Below, piece after piece: positions 1-9,747 of a stretch of 64,000 bases of DNA. The DNA lies in the NCBI GenBank assembly GCA_039720395.1, contig CM077832.1, positions 34,275,258 to 34,339,257 of the forward strand. The letters run 5' to 3'. Both the position numbers and the translations under genes were made by a program. The notes under the pieces are model-generated. The model did no database searches. It was not told where the DNA came from and saw nothing but the letters and a program-made list of their open reading frames with translations. The stretch is from Liquidambar formosana (taxonomy: Eukaryota > Streptophyta > Magnoliopsida > Saxifragales > Altingiaceae). Positions within the stretch are counted from its first letter, which is position 1. Each line of letters opens with the position of its first letter.

Positions 1-158
1 ATGAGCTGGCACCATTATTATTAAAAATATTAAAAAAAAAAAAATACACGTGGATTTGACTAAGTCTTCCGCAACTTTTATACTCTGACTTATCCACGTG
101 TACACCTTTTTACTTTGACTTTTATCCACGTGTCGACTCTCCGAGTCGGGGCGTGACA
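1..158 (+). repeat. 3' end of the 5' LTR
   Basis: Bases 1-158 are identical to 7524-7681, the end of the 3' LTR, and finish in the usual CA (TGACA) just before the primer binding site. The rest of this LTR lies upstream of the window. It carries three CACGTG motifs. Confidence 0.95.
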
Positions 159-163
159 ATTTT

Positions 164-175
164 TGGTATCAGAGC
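164..175 (+). other. Primer binding site (tRNA-Met type)
   Basis: TGGTATCAGAGC, five bases after the LTR end, is the usual plant retrotransposon primer site complementary to the 3' end of initiator tRNA-Met. It sets the start of minus-strand DNA synthesis. Confidence 0.92.
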
Positions 176-410
176 TCATTAGTAGATCCGAATTGGGATT
201 ACATGCACTTCATATGTGTCAGTTAGGTGAGTTAGAAGTGTCTCATGCATCATACATATGCTTGTGGGTAGACATCAAGAAATTAGAGGAATATTACGAT
301 TTTATTAACATTTTGACGTGATTTTTGTAACTTACACAATCCCAGTTGTTTTTTTTTAACGTGAATATTTGATAGATAGTTTCGAATATTTACTAAATGA
401 TTTTTATAGG

Positions 411-3400
411 ATGCCACGTGCTCGAGATAGATCTTCTCCTGAGCCTTCTCACACCTCACAAGCTAGAACTAGAGGTGGAGTTTCCGCTCCTCATACTGAA
501 GAAAGGGGTGATATGACTGATGCTATACGGGAGTTGACTACCCTATTGCAACGTCAGAACGAGATACTTCAGCAGCCTACTCTTAGAGCTGCAGTTCCTG
601 ACACACAATTAACCAAGGCTACACATTTTCAGAATTTTCGGCGGATGGATCCTCCTACTTTTCGTGGTGAGACAAATCCGCAAGAAGCTGAAATTTGGCT
701 TCTAGAGGTCCACAAGCTACTTAAGATTGTTGGTATACCTGAGGAGTATAAGGTAGAGTTTGCTTCTCATTACCTACGGGGTGATGGTGACTTTTGGTGG
801 CAGCAGGTGGTGCGCTCTCAAGATGTGGGAGCCATGACCTGGATACAGTTTGAGGGTGTGTTTCTAAACCAATATCTCAGAGAATCATATCGAGATAAGA
901 AGTTACAAGAGTTTCTAAACCTGGTACAAACGAATCTTTCGGTGGCAGAGTATGATGCACGCTTCACAGAACTTTCTCGTTATGCTACATCTATCGTGGC
1001 AACGGAAGCTGACAAAGCAAAAAGGTTCCAATGGGGATTGAGGCCTCAGATTCGAGACCTTGTTGCAGGAAGTAGGATTCGAAATTATACAGAGCTAGTT
1101 GACAGCGCCACGGAAGTGGAGGCGACTTTAGAAGACTCCAAGAAGATAAGGGACAAACAGAGAATTAGAAGTGGGGACCAGAAAGATCAGAGCTTTAGCC
1201 AGAAGCAGGGTAAGAGTCAGCAATCTGATGGGTATCACTCAGGAGGACGGCGCGTAAATCGAGGTCAGGGTAGCGGTGGTAGTTTTAGTTATGGGTCCTC
1301 AGATGGGCGACAAAGGAGTTACCCTTATCAACCTCCTACTCTGCCTGGGAGGAATTCTAGTGGACAAATCATTTGTTATCAGTGCGGACAACCAGGACAC
1401 ATTAAGATTGACTGCCCATCTTTTGGGAACCAACGATCCCCTCCACACACAATGCAATCTGGCTTACAACAACAGCAGAAACAACAACAAAACCAGCGCC
1501 AGTTCTCTCGATCACAAGGATCTCAGCAAGCCTCGACTACTCGCCCAATTCAGACCCAACAGCCTAGAGGAGGAGGGCATAGTGCAAATACTACAGGCAG
1601 GGTATTCGCTTTGATTCCACCAGGTGTTGGGACATCAAATGCAGTCGTGGAAGGTACATTTTTTCTTTATAGTTCATGGGTTCGAGTATTAATTGATACG
1701 GGTGCCACACATTCCTTTATAGATGTTTCTTGTGCTTCTCGTTTGGGTTTGACATTTGAGCCCTTGGGACACGTGCTCAGTGTTGACTCACCAATGGGTG
1801 TGGGTATCCAAACAAGTGTGATTTGTCGTTCCTGCTTCATTCGAATTGGTGATCAGGAGTTAACGGTAGATCTCATTGCTCTAGGTATTTCTGGTTATGA
1901 TGTGATTTTAGGCATGGATTGGTTATCGTCGTACCATGCAATTATTGATTGCTTCCAGAAAAAGGTGACTCTCCATAAAATGGATGGGTCTATTTTACAC
2001 TTCTACGGAGAAAGAAGTGTTTCTCTTCCTTTTCCTCAATCGAAGAAGATTGCTCGCCGTATTCAAATTGCAGGTCTGCTTAGCTCATTGGCAGCCTTGG
2101 AGTTGGAGGAACATGTTGAGCTTAAATTGGAAAATATTCCTGTTGTACGGGAATTTCCAGATGTCTTTCCAGAAGAGTTGCCAGGTCTACCTCCTAAAAG
2201 AGAGTTAGACTTTACCATTGAGGTATATCCAGGCACATCTCCTATTTTTATTGCTCCATACAGGATGGCTCCTGCAGAGCAAGCAGAGTTGAAAAAGCAG
2301 CTCTCAGAGTTGGAGAGTAAAGGTTTTATTCGTCCTAGCACTTCGCCATGGGGTGCACCAGTATTGTTCGTTAAGAAGAAGGACGGTTCTTTCAGATTGT
2401 GCGTAGACTATAGGAAGCTAAACAGAGCTACAATTAGGAATCGTTATCCTTTGCCCCGCATTGATGATTTATTTGACCAGTTAAGGGGGTCGCATTTCTT
2501 TTCAAAGATTGATTTGCGCTCTGGCTATTATCAGCTTCGAGTCAGAGAGGAAGACATCCAAAAGACAGCTTTTGCAACTCGCTACGGGCACTACGAGTTT
2601 TTGGTGATGCCGTTCGGTTTGACGAATGCACCAGCAGCATTCATGGACCTGATGAACCGGGTGTTTAAACCATTCTTGGATCAGTTTGTCGTGGTGTTTG
2701 TGGACGACATTCTCATATACTCAAAGACGCAAGAAGAGCATGAGAGGCACCTTAGGAAAGTGTTGCAAATATTGAGGGAGCATAAGTTATATGGAAAGAG
2801 AGAGAAATGTGAATTTTGGCTTCATGAAGTGAAGTTTCTAGGCCACGTGATTACTGAGGAAGGCATCTCAGTAGATCCAGCAAAGGTGGAGGCAATTCTT
2901 AATTGGGGAAGACCGACCAATGCTACAGAGATTCGCAGTTTTCTGGGATTAGCTGGTTATTATCGTCGTTTCGTCGATAATTTCTCTCGCATTGCTGCAC
3001 TGTTGACAAAATTGACAAAGAAGGGCGCGAAATTTATTTGGGATGATGCTTGTGAGGAAGCTTTCAAGGAGTTGCAGAAGAGGTTGACTACTGCTCCAGT
3101 TCTTATTGTTCCTACTAGTGGTGAAGGTTACGATGTATATTGTGATGCCTCATATCGAGGGTTAGGATGCGTTCTTATGCAGCACGGGCATGTTGTGGCA
3201 TACGGTTCTCGACAGTTGAAACCGCATGAGGTGAACTATCCAACACACGACTTGGAGTTAGCAGCAGTGGTCTTTGCATTGAAGATTTGGAGATGCTATT
3301 TGTATGGTGAGAAATTTGATGTATACTCTGATCATAAGAGTTTGAAGTATATATTTACACAGAAAGAATTGAATATGAGGCAACGTAGATGGATGGAATA

Positions 3401-5042
3401 CCTTGATGATTATGATTTTTCACTTCATTATCATCCGGGTAAAGCGAATGTTGTAGCAGACGCCTTGAGCAGGAAGTCACAAGCAATGATGAGCTGTTTA
3501 GCAGTTCAACGGTGGAAGATGTGGGTTGCATTCAAGGATTTTGAATTACACCCCAATAAAGATGCTTTCACAACTCATCTGAGCAATCTAGTTGCACAAC
3601 CTAATCTCATCACCAGAGTGATAGAGGCACAACAAAACGATCCAGAGTGCATGGCCATTCGTAATTCGATAACTCAGGGTACTGCACCAGAAGGTTGGTT
3701 AGTTTCTAGTGATGGCAGTGTACGATTCATGGGCAGGATTTACGTTCCTACTGGTCAGATTCGTGAAGATGTTCTTAGTGAGACTCATCGTTCTAGGTTC
3801 TCTATTCATCCAGGCGGTACGAAGATGTATCAGGATCTGAAACGACAATTTTGGTGGAGCGGTATGAAGAAGGACGTCGCAAGATTTGTTTCACGGTGTC
3901 TCACGTGCCAACAAGTGAAAGCGGAGCATAAGAGACCAGCAGGTTTACTACAACCATTACCAGTGCCAGAATGGAAGTGGGAGTACATCACGATGGATTT
4001 TGTCACAGGGTTACCTCGTACACGACAGGGTCATGATGCAGTTTGGGTGATCGTGGATCGGTTGACGAAGTCAGCACATTTCTTGCCTATTCGGGTCGGA
4101 GATTCATTGAGTACCTTAAGCCAGTTGTACATTAATGAGATCGTTAGACTCCATGGAACCCCAGTTTCTATTGTATCCGACAGAGATCCTCGTTTTGTCG
4201 CCGAGTTTTGGCGTACGTTACATAAAGCTTTAGGAACACAACTTCATCACAGTACGGCTCATCATCCAGAAACAGATGGACAATCAGAGCGTACCATTCA
4301 GATTCTCGAGGATATGTTGCGTGCTTGTGTCTTGGACTTCGGAGGTAGTTGGAGTAAACATTTGGCCTTAGCAGAATTCGCCTACAATAACAGTTATCAG
4401 GCTAGCATTGGCATGGCACCGTTCGAGGCATTATATGGGAGACCGTGTCGATCTCCTGTATGTTGGACAGAAGTTGGAGAAAGCAGTCTTCTTGGACCAG
4501 AGTTAGTGAAAGAAACAACAGAAAAGATTCAGATCATTCGTGATCGTTTACGCACTGCACAAAGTAGACAGAAGAGTTATGCAGACAAGCGTAGGACAGA
4601 TTTGAAGTTTCAAGTTGGGGACTTTGTGTTTTTAAAGGTGTCACCTAGGAAAGGCGTTTTTCGATTTGGGAAGAAAGGCAAGCTAGCACCGAGATATGTT
4701 GGTCCTTTCGAGATTATTGATAAAAAGGGTGAAGTGGCCTACCAGTTGGCTTTACCTTCACAGTTGGGGAATGTACATGATGTTTTTCATGTCTCAATGC
4801 TTAGGAAGTACGAGCCAGATCCATCTCATGTTCTATCTATACCAGATATCCAGCTCCAAGAAAATGTTACATATGAAGAGCGACCAATTCAGATTTTGGA
4901 CGTCAAGGAACAAGTGTTGAGGAATAAAGTCATCTCTCTCGTAAAGGTTCTTTGGCAACATCACGGCATCGAGGAAGCAACTTGGGAATTAGAGTCAGAT
5001 GTTCGAGGAAAATATCCGCATCTTTTCGATTCGGGAGGTTAG
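411..5042 (+). CDS. Gag-pol polyprotein of Ty3/gypsy retrotransposon
   Basis: One frame encodes 1543 aa from the ATG at 411. The frame is open 14 codons further up but without an ATG, so 411 is chosen. Visible parts, numbered from that Met: gag domain about 76-200; zinc knuckle CX2CX4HX4C at 322-335; aspartic protease DTG at 429-431; reverse transcriptase with FVDD at 763-766; RNase H with catalytic Asp at 912; integrase zinc-binding domain from His1126; integrase core D1196, D1257 and E1293 (a DX35E spacing); and a chromodomain-like tail from about 1486 to the end. Together these would package, reverse transcribe and integrate the element. No frameshift or stop is seen and every catalytic residue looked for is present. 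Gag and pol share one frame, as in many plant chromoviruses. Confidence 0.95.
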   Translation: MPRARDRSSPEPSHTSQARTRGGVSAPHTEERGDMTDAIRELTTLLQRQNEILQQPTLRAAVPDTQLTKATHFQNFRRMDPPTFRGETNPQEAEIWLLEVHKLLKIVGIPEEYKVEFASHYLRGDGDFWWQQVVRSQDVGAMTWIQFEGVFLNQYLRESYRDKKLQEFLNLVQTNLSVAEYDARFTELSRYATSIVATEADKAKRFQWGLRPQIRDLVAGSRIRNYTELVDSATEVEATLEDSKKIRDKQRIRSGDQKDQSFSQKQGKSQQSDGYHSGGRRVNRGQGSGGSFSYGSSDGRQRSYPYQPPTLPGRNSSGQIICYQCGQPGHIKIDCPSFGNQRSPPHTMQSGLQQQQKQQQNQRQFSRSQGSQQASTTRPIQTQQPRGGGHSANTTGRVFALIPPGVGTSNAVVEGTFFLYSSWVRVLIDTGATHSFIDVSCASRLGLTFEPLGHVLSVDSPMGVGIQTSVICRSCFIRIGDQELTVDLIALGISGYDVILGMDWLSSYHAIIDCFQKKVTLHKMDGSILHFYGERSVSLPFPQSKKIARRIQIAGLLSSLAALELEEHVELKLENIPVVREFPDVFPEELPGLPPKRELDFTIEVYPGTSPIFIAPYRMAPAEQAELKKQLSELESKGFIRPSTSPWGAPVLFVKKKDGSFRLCVDYRKLNRATIRNRYPLPRIDDLFDQLRGSHFFSKIDLRSGYYQLRVREEDIQKTAFATRYGHYEFLVMPFGLTNAPAAFMDLMNRVFKPFLDQFVVVFVDDILIYSKTQEEHERHLRKVLQILREHKLYGKREKCEFWLHEVKFLGHVITEEGISVDPAKVEAILNWGRPTNATEIRSFLGLAGYYRRFVDNFSRIAALLTKLTKKGAKFIWDDACEEAFKELQKRLTTAPVLIVPTSGEGYDVYCDASYRGLGCVLMQHGHVVAYGSRQLKPHEVNYPTHDLELAAVVFALKIWRCYLYGEKFDVYSDHKSLKYIFTQKELNMRQRRWMEYLDDYDFSLHYHPGKANVVADALSRKSQAMMSCLAVQRWKMWVAFKDFELHPNKDAFTTHLSNLVAQPNLITRVIEAQQNDPECMAIRNSITQGTAPEGWLVSSDGSVRFMGRIYVPTGQIREDVLSETHRSRFSIHPGGTKMYQDLKRQFWWSGMKKDVARFVSRCLTCQQVKAEHKRPAGLLQPLPVPEWKWEYITMDFVTGLPRTRQGHDAVWVIVDRLTKSAHFLPIRVGDSLSTLSQLYINEIVRLHGTPVSIVSDRDPRFVAEFWRTLHKALGTQLHHSTAHHPETDGQSERTIQILEDMLRACVLDFGGSWSKHLALAEFAYNNSYQASIGMAPFEALYGRPCRSPVCWTEVGESSLLGPELVKETTEKIQIIRDRLRTAQSRQKSYADKRRTDLKFQVGDFVFLKVSPRKGVFRFGKKGKLAPRYVGPFEIIDKKGEVAYQLALPSQLGNVHDVFHVSMLRKYEPDPSHVLSIPDIQLQENVTYEERPIQILDVKEQVLRNKVISLVKVLWQHHGIEEATWELESDVRGKYPHLFDSGG

Positions 5043-5072
5043 TACAAATTTCGAGGACGAAATTTCTTTTTA

Positions 5073-5083
5073 GAGGGGTAGAA
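5073..5083 (+). other. Polypurine tract before the 3' LTR
   Basis: GAGGGGTAGAA lies directly before the TGTGATG that opens the 3' LTR. A purine-rich stretch here is the expected primer for plus-strand DNA synthesis. It holds one T, so the exact primer limits are uncertain. Confidence 0.7.
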
Positions 5084-5445
5084 TGTGATGACCTGAATTA
5101 TTTATATATATAGAGGGATCATTAGCTGAACCCACCACTTCAATTTGCTTTGGATATATATATATGTTAGGGGGATCATTAGCCGCACCCACCACTTGCG
5201 GTTGCTTTGGATATATATATATATGTATAGAGGAATCATTAGCTGCACCTACCACTGGCATCTGCTTTGGTTATATTTATATGTATAGAGGGATCGAGAC
5301 AGAGAGTTAGAGAAAGAGCAACAGAGAGAGAGAAATTGAGGAAGAACAGAGGAGAAAAAAAAAAACAGAGTGGTCTGGTAGAGGTTTTTGGCTGAGTTCG
5401 TGGAATTCTCTCAGTGAGGTAAAATCCTCACCTCCTCTATCGTTG

Positions 5446-5487
<42 letters not shown>

Positions 5488-7681
5488 TCACGTACTGTGT
5501 ATATATATATATATGTATATGCAATTTTATTTTCTTATGTTATTCTTAGAAAGGATGATCATATTTTATGTTTTTGGGACCAAGGAACACCATGGTAGTG
5601 TCAAATTTTAGAGAAATTGACTGTAGGTTGAAGTTTTAGAAATTTTAGAATTTTGGATCATGAAAACCCGAAACTTTAGGCTTAAAAACGAATATGATTT
5701 TATAAGATTCTGAATGAACAATTTATAGTCGCACGTAGTACTCTGCATGAGCTTCGATTCGACACTTGAATCACTGAAAACGGTTAAGAAACAAGGGAGA
5801 TATTAATCGTCGAAGTTGGCCCGTTGAACACACGGTGTAACCCGGTTACACAATTCAACCCGCGGGAGGTTGAAGATGACCCCATAGGTCTATGATCCTG
5901 TGTGGGTGCATCTGTGTACCTTACCGTGTTCTCACGCATTTAAAAGCCATACGATAATCATATGAACCCCAAATTTGACCGTTGGACTCGTCTTGGAAGG
6001 CCCTACCATGTGGGACCCTTAGTTGATAATTTTGACCAAGTTTGACTGTAGTTTGACTTTTTGGCCAAATTAATATTTATTAAAAATTTCAGAAAATATC
6101 AGAAAATTCCAAAAATTACAGAAAATTCCCAGAAATTATAGAGAATGTTTTAAAAATTATTTTGATGATTTTGGGACCATAGTTTACTGTTAGAAGGCCA
6201 ATAGTAATTTTTGAGTGTGTTATATTTATTTTGAAATTTACCTAAAGATTACGTATGCATAATTATCAGATTTTATCGGTCCTCGGGAGGACCCTAGGGA
6301 GCATTAACGCTGCATTCGCATTGTCAGTGTCTATCACGTGGTTTTGGGTTGGTATTGCTCGCAATTGAGGTAGGAAATGTGGCTTCTTTACATTTAATAT
6401 GGTGTTGTTCTATAAATGTGATTTTAAATGCTTTAATGATATTTTTGGATTTTCCCACTGATTTATAACCAAATATTTTTATTACTTGTTCAAAATTTAG
6501 GGAATCCTTCAATATATCATTTGATACGACTGTTTTATATTGTTCCTTAAAGATACATGGTTATATACTCGTTTAAATGTTATTGTGAAATATCTGTTAA
6601 ATGTGTGGAATTTTCATGATACTTGGATCTTGGAAAAATGCTTTATAAATGTTGTTTACTTGGAAATGCTTTAGAAATGTTACTGAAATTCTAGAAATTT
6701 ATCAAACATGTTTATGGATACTTTTGGACACTCGGATATTTATTTGAATGATGGAAAATGTTTTGGATATATGGACCTTGGGTCTTGGTATGCATCAAAC
6801 GGGTGGGGGCATCACAATGAAGTGGTGTCCTGCGTTGAGAATACTCCGCGAATAGCAAGCAGGGTAAAGTGCCCTTGGGTGAAAGACCCTGAAGCCCTCG
6901 AGGAAGAACGCCGCGTAGGTGTTGGTTATTTTCGTGCTTGGCTGAGCCGGGGGTTGACGTGACGACGTAACCTGTGATTAGCGACGGTTGATGCATGGTT
7001 TGATCCCATAGTCTTGGGAATTGGAGATACTATGAGAATTTTGGGAAATTAACTCAAAACCCACACAAAGTATTGATTTATGACTGATATTTGATTTGAG
7101 TTATTAAATGATTTTTAATTCATATACCATGTATCTGCACATATATTAATTGTATAGAATCCACACATATTTCCTATTGGGCTTTGCAGCTCATCCTATT
7201 ATTATTTCAGATGATCAGGTGATGAGTGAGGGTTTGCCAATGGCGGATGCCTAGTGGCATGATCTGAGGTTGGAATGTGAAGGTTGCATACTAACATAGT
7301 CATGGATGAGGATAGATGCACGTGCATTACATAGAGACTATGTTATTTTGATGTATGGACATTTCTATTATTATTATTGTTATTACCATTATTACTTAAT
7401 GAACCTTGAATAGTTTGAATCCAACCTATGTGCCAGGGATGTTGGCATTATTTTGAGACCATATATTATTATGGGCATGATGTGTGAGCATAACATTTCA
7501 TATTAATTATTTGGGTATTATTGATGAGCTGGCACCATTATTATTAAAAATATTAAAAAAAAAAAAATACACGTGGATTTGACTAAGTCTTCCGCAACTT
7601 TTATACTCTGACTTATCCACGTGTACACCTTTTTACTTTGACTTTTATCCACGTGTCGACTCTCCGAGTCGGGGCGTGACA
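5084..7681 (+). repeat. Complete 3' LTR, 2598 bp
   Basis: The LTR starts TGTGATGACC after the polypurine tract and ends GTGACA at 7681, giving TG...CA ends. It holds three 57-60 bp tandem units near its start, an AT microsatellite at about 5450-5482, and three CACGTG motifs at 7570-7575, 7618-7623 and 7650-7655. The short open frames inside (for example about 6708-6962) have no recognisable product and are taken as chance. Its end sits 190 bp before the ATG of the first C2-like gene and in the same orientation. Confidence 0.92.
5103..5280 (+). repeat. Three imperfect tandem units in the LTR
   Basis: Each unit has the form GATCATTAGC, CACCACT, TTGCTTTGG and then TATATATA. The equivalent GATC/AATC points are at 5117, 5174 and 5234, so the period is 57-60 bp. 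They lie in what should be the U3 (promoter and enhancer) part of the LTR. Confidence 0.85.
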
Positions 7682-7785
7682 CCAAGTATCTTGGTGGCTG
7701 ATTTTTTCCCACTATTTTTATATGAGGGTAAGAGCAGCTTCCTCAAAAGCAATAGCAAATTCCCTCCACTGTCCATTCGATCACC

Positions 7786-7793
7786 TATAAATA
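7786..7793 (+). promoter_or_regulatory. TATA box of C2-like gene copy 1
   Basis: TATAAATA lies 86 bp before the ATG. The same CTATAAATATAACCCCAC context is found before copies 2 and 3, which supports it as the core promoter. A CT-rich 5' leader follows. Confidence 0.8.
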
Positions 7794-7871
7794 TAACCCC
7801 ACAAGCCAAAGGTTCTCTTCACCAAACAACCCATTTACTCTCAATCTCCCTCTCTCTCTCTCTCTCTCACC

Positions 7872-8468
7872 ATGGTTGCTTCTCAATATCTTTCATCTCT
7901 TAGCTGTGAAATAACAATCATACAGGTGAAAAACGTCGAGCTCAAGCAGGCAGGTGACTTGTTTGTTAGATACTATCTTTCTGCCGGAAACAACAAAAGA
8001 ATCCAGCTGAACACCCGAGAAATGTCCTCGAAATCCAACTTGTTTTGGAATGAATTCTACTCACTGGAGTGTTTGGGAACTGAAGATTCCATGCAAAGCC
8101 TCAAGCAACAAAGCGTAGCTGTCGAACTACGTTTGAGAAAAACAGGACCAGTTCTTGGCAGACTTGGTGGTGGATCACATCTCTTGGGAAGGGCAGAGAT
8201 TCCATGGAAGACCATTTTAGAATCTCCGGAGAAGGAAGTTGAAAAATGGGTTTCAATGGTTTCGACAAAAAGTCGTGTTCTTGAAGATGGTAAGCCTCCG
8301 GCAGTGCAAATAAGGATGAAGGTTCGAGTGCCGGCGACCATGGAGACACAAAAAGGAAGGAAATATGGTAGGTTAATGAAGTGGGATGAATGTGGCTGCA
8401 AAGACAGTGGGTGCAATTGCGCACATGATGATATATTTGCACTAGTGGCTGCTTTGGAGGCCTTGTAA
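7872..8468 (+). CDS. C2-domain-like (CaLB-type) small protein, copy 1
   Basis: Intronless gene of 198 aa. Residues about 10-120 look like a plant C2 (calcium/lipid-binding-like) domain: an opening strand EITIIQVKNVEL, then GDLFVRYY, FWNEF and an EIPWK strand. The loops hold few Asp residues, so calcium binding is doubtful. The last 28 residues hold Cys174, Cys176, Cys181, Cys183 and His185 (CxCx4CxCxH), followed by HDDIFAL and ALEAL; this tail is conserved in all three copies and could bind a metal, which is inference. The ATG is the first after the CT-rich leader, in the context ACCATGG. The LTR ending at 7681 has cut off its upstream promoter, leaving about 190 bp. The family assignment rests on overall pattern; a membrane or lipid role is not proven. 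Confidence 0.8.
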   Translation: MVASQYLSSLSCEITIIQVKNVELKQAGDLFVRYYLSAGNNKRIQLNTREMSSKSNLFWNEFYSLECLGTEDSMQSLKQQSVAVELRLRKTGPVLGRLGGGSHLLGRAEIPWKTILESPEKEVEKWVSMVSTKSRVLEDGKPPAVQIRMKVRVPATMETQKGRKYGRLMKWDECGCKDSGCNCAHDDIFALVAALEAL

Positions 8469-8758
8469 GCGCAAGGTTGGCAAAGCACTAATGTGCACTG
8501 GTGATTGGTTTAAAAGTTTAATATTTTTTTACTTTTTTAGCATAGTTGATTAGGGAATTTTGGGAAACTGTATATATGATGAGACAAACAACTCATTCAA
8601 AACATGAAATGGAATTGGATAGTGGATCTATGCATTATTGAGAACTGTTCTTTTCAATAGTGAGCAATTTTGCATTGTGACATCTTTTTGACTGAATAAT
8701 TAATAATGTTTGGATGTCCCATCGAAATTGAATGATTTATGTGCGATGGGTCTTCATT

Positions 8759-9733
8759 ATTTTGATTGGCAAAAAATATTTATTGAGGAGAAAAGCTAAA
8801 CACACAAACAACAAAAGAGGCCCCAAGGACAGAGAAACTCCACAACTCCCCCTCCGGCCTAAGGCTACAAAAGAGCCCCACAAAACAAGGAAACCCCACA
8901 ACCCCCCACAGACCCCAAAACAAGAAGAAACAATCAGCACCAAGCAGAGCAAACACCCAAACAAAACCCCTCAAAAGAAGAGCTAATACAAACAGAGCCT
9001 TGAGGTCTACCTGTTTGCGGGGCATTTGTGTTTGTTCTTGGGTTTTTGGTTCTGTGGTTGTTGTTGTTATTTTTTTATTTTTTTTTATTTTTTATTTTAT
9101 ATCAGAAAAAGAAGATATATTATTAATAGGCGAGAAACACAGCCATAGACAAAGTACAGACGTACAATCCAAACAACAGTAGAAACAGGGCAAAACCTAC
9201 AGGGAACAACCAATACTAAGGAAGTAGAAACAGCACAAACTATAAACAAAATAGGAAACATGAGCACTCATCTGGCACTGCAGTAGCAGCAGCACCAAGA
9301 AGCCACGGAGGGATGAGGCGACACAAACTCTAGGCTCCAGCTAAAAGGGAAGGCCACTCCACGCTGAGACACAACGCCTTACAACCAAGCAATAAAAGGA
9401 GCAATTCTGACAACACCATCCTTGGCTAACCAGTCAGCCATGCTATTGGCTTCTCTAAACTCATGACTAACCCACCACATTCTGCAAATGATTGATAAGC
9501 GAGAAGTTGGTTCTGTGGTCGTTAACTGTTGGTGGTTGGCTTTTGCTAGTTTGGCTAGGGCTGGGCTTAATTGGTTCGTCGGATTCGTTGCGGTAATGCC
9601 GTTGGTCCTCTTCCAGCTGTGTTTTCTCTGCTCGTCGTTGGTTTCTAGCCGAACCCTCAATCAGATTGAACCCCTCATTCTTCTCTGAGCGAAGCCCTGA
9701 TTCTCCTTTCATTACGTTCGGTGAAACCCTCGA
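8759..9733 (-). mobile_element. Truncated minus-strand LINE-type insertion (outer), with a second one nested in it
   Basis: The insert is flanked by the 14-bp direct repeat GATGGGTCTTCATT (8745-8758 and 9734-9747). The equivalent site downstream of copy 2, near 12835, has the motif once and uninterrupted, so it is an empty site. On the minus strand the insert ends TCAATAAATATTTTTTGCC, like plant L1 3' ends. Without the nested piece at 9059-9506 the outer element is about 510 bp. Its 5' part (9520-9733) has no domain I recognise. Confidence 0.75.
9059..9506 (-). mobile_element. Nested 5'-truncated LINE with RNase H end
   Basis: It is flanked by the 13-bp direct repeat TTGGTTCTGTGGT (9046-9058 and 9507-9519). 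A T-rich stretch at the left end is the tail of a minus-strand LINE. The minus strand encodes the end of a plant L1 RNase H domain (WWVSHEFREANSMADWLAK), stopping at 9379. The rest of the element has been lost at its 5' end. Confidence 0.72.
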
Positions 9734-9747
9734 GATGGGTCTTCATT

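Larger units (their letters stand above)
1..7681 (+). mobile_element. Ty3/gypsy chromovirus retrotransposon (Tekay/Del-like), 5' LTR cut by window edge
   Basis: The element has, in order, the end of a 5' LTR, a tRNA-Met-type primer binding site, a single gag-pol ORF, a purine-rich tract and a complete 3' LTR. Domain order (gag, protease, RT, RNase H, integrase) is that of Ty3/gypsy, and the C-terminal chromodomain-like segment plus very long LTRs point to the Tekay/Del lineage. The 158 bp of 5' LTR in view match the end of the 3' LTR with no difference, including a run of 13 A, and the ORF is unbroken, so the insertion looks young and perhaps competent. The 3' LTR ends at 7681 and CCAAG (7682-7686) should be the 5-bp target duplication; its partner lies outside the window. 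Confidence 0.93.

Noticed and set aside
369..410. Extension of gag-pol upstream of 411
   Set aside because: The frame is open but starts with TTG; the first ATG is at 411 and a eukaryotic element would start there.
6708..6962. 84-codon frame in the 3' LTR
   Set aside because: Long LTRs of this class hold many chance frames; no known domain and no supporting context.
8057..8488. Long minus-strand frames opposite the C2-like genes (also 12103-12611 and 17412-18037)
   Set aside because: They mirror the conserved sense genes and show no independent homology or start context; they are shadows.
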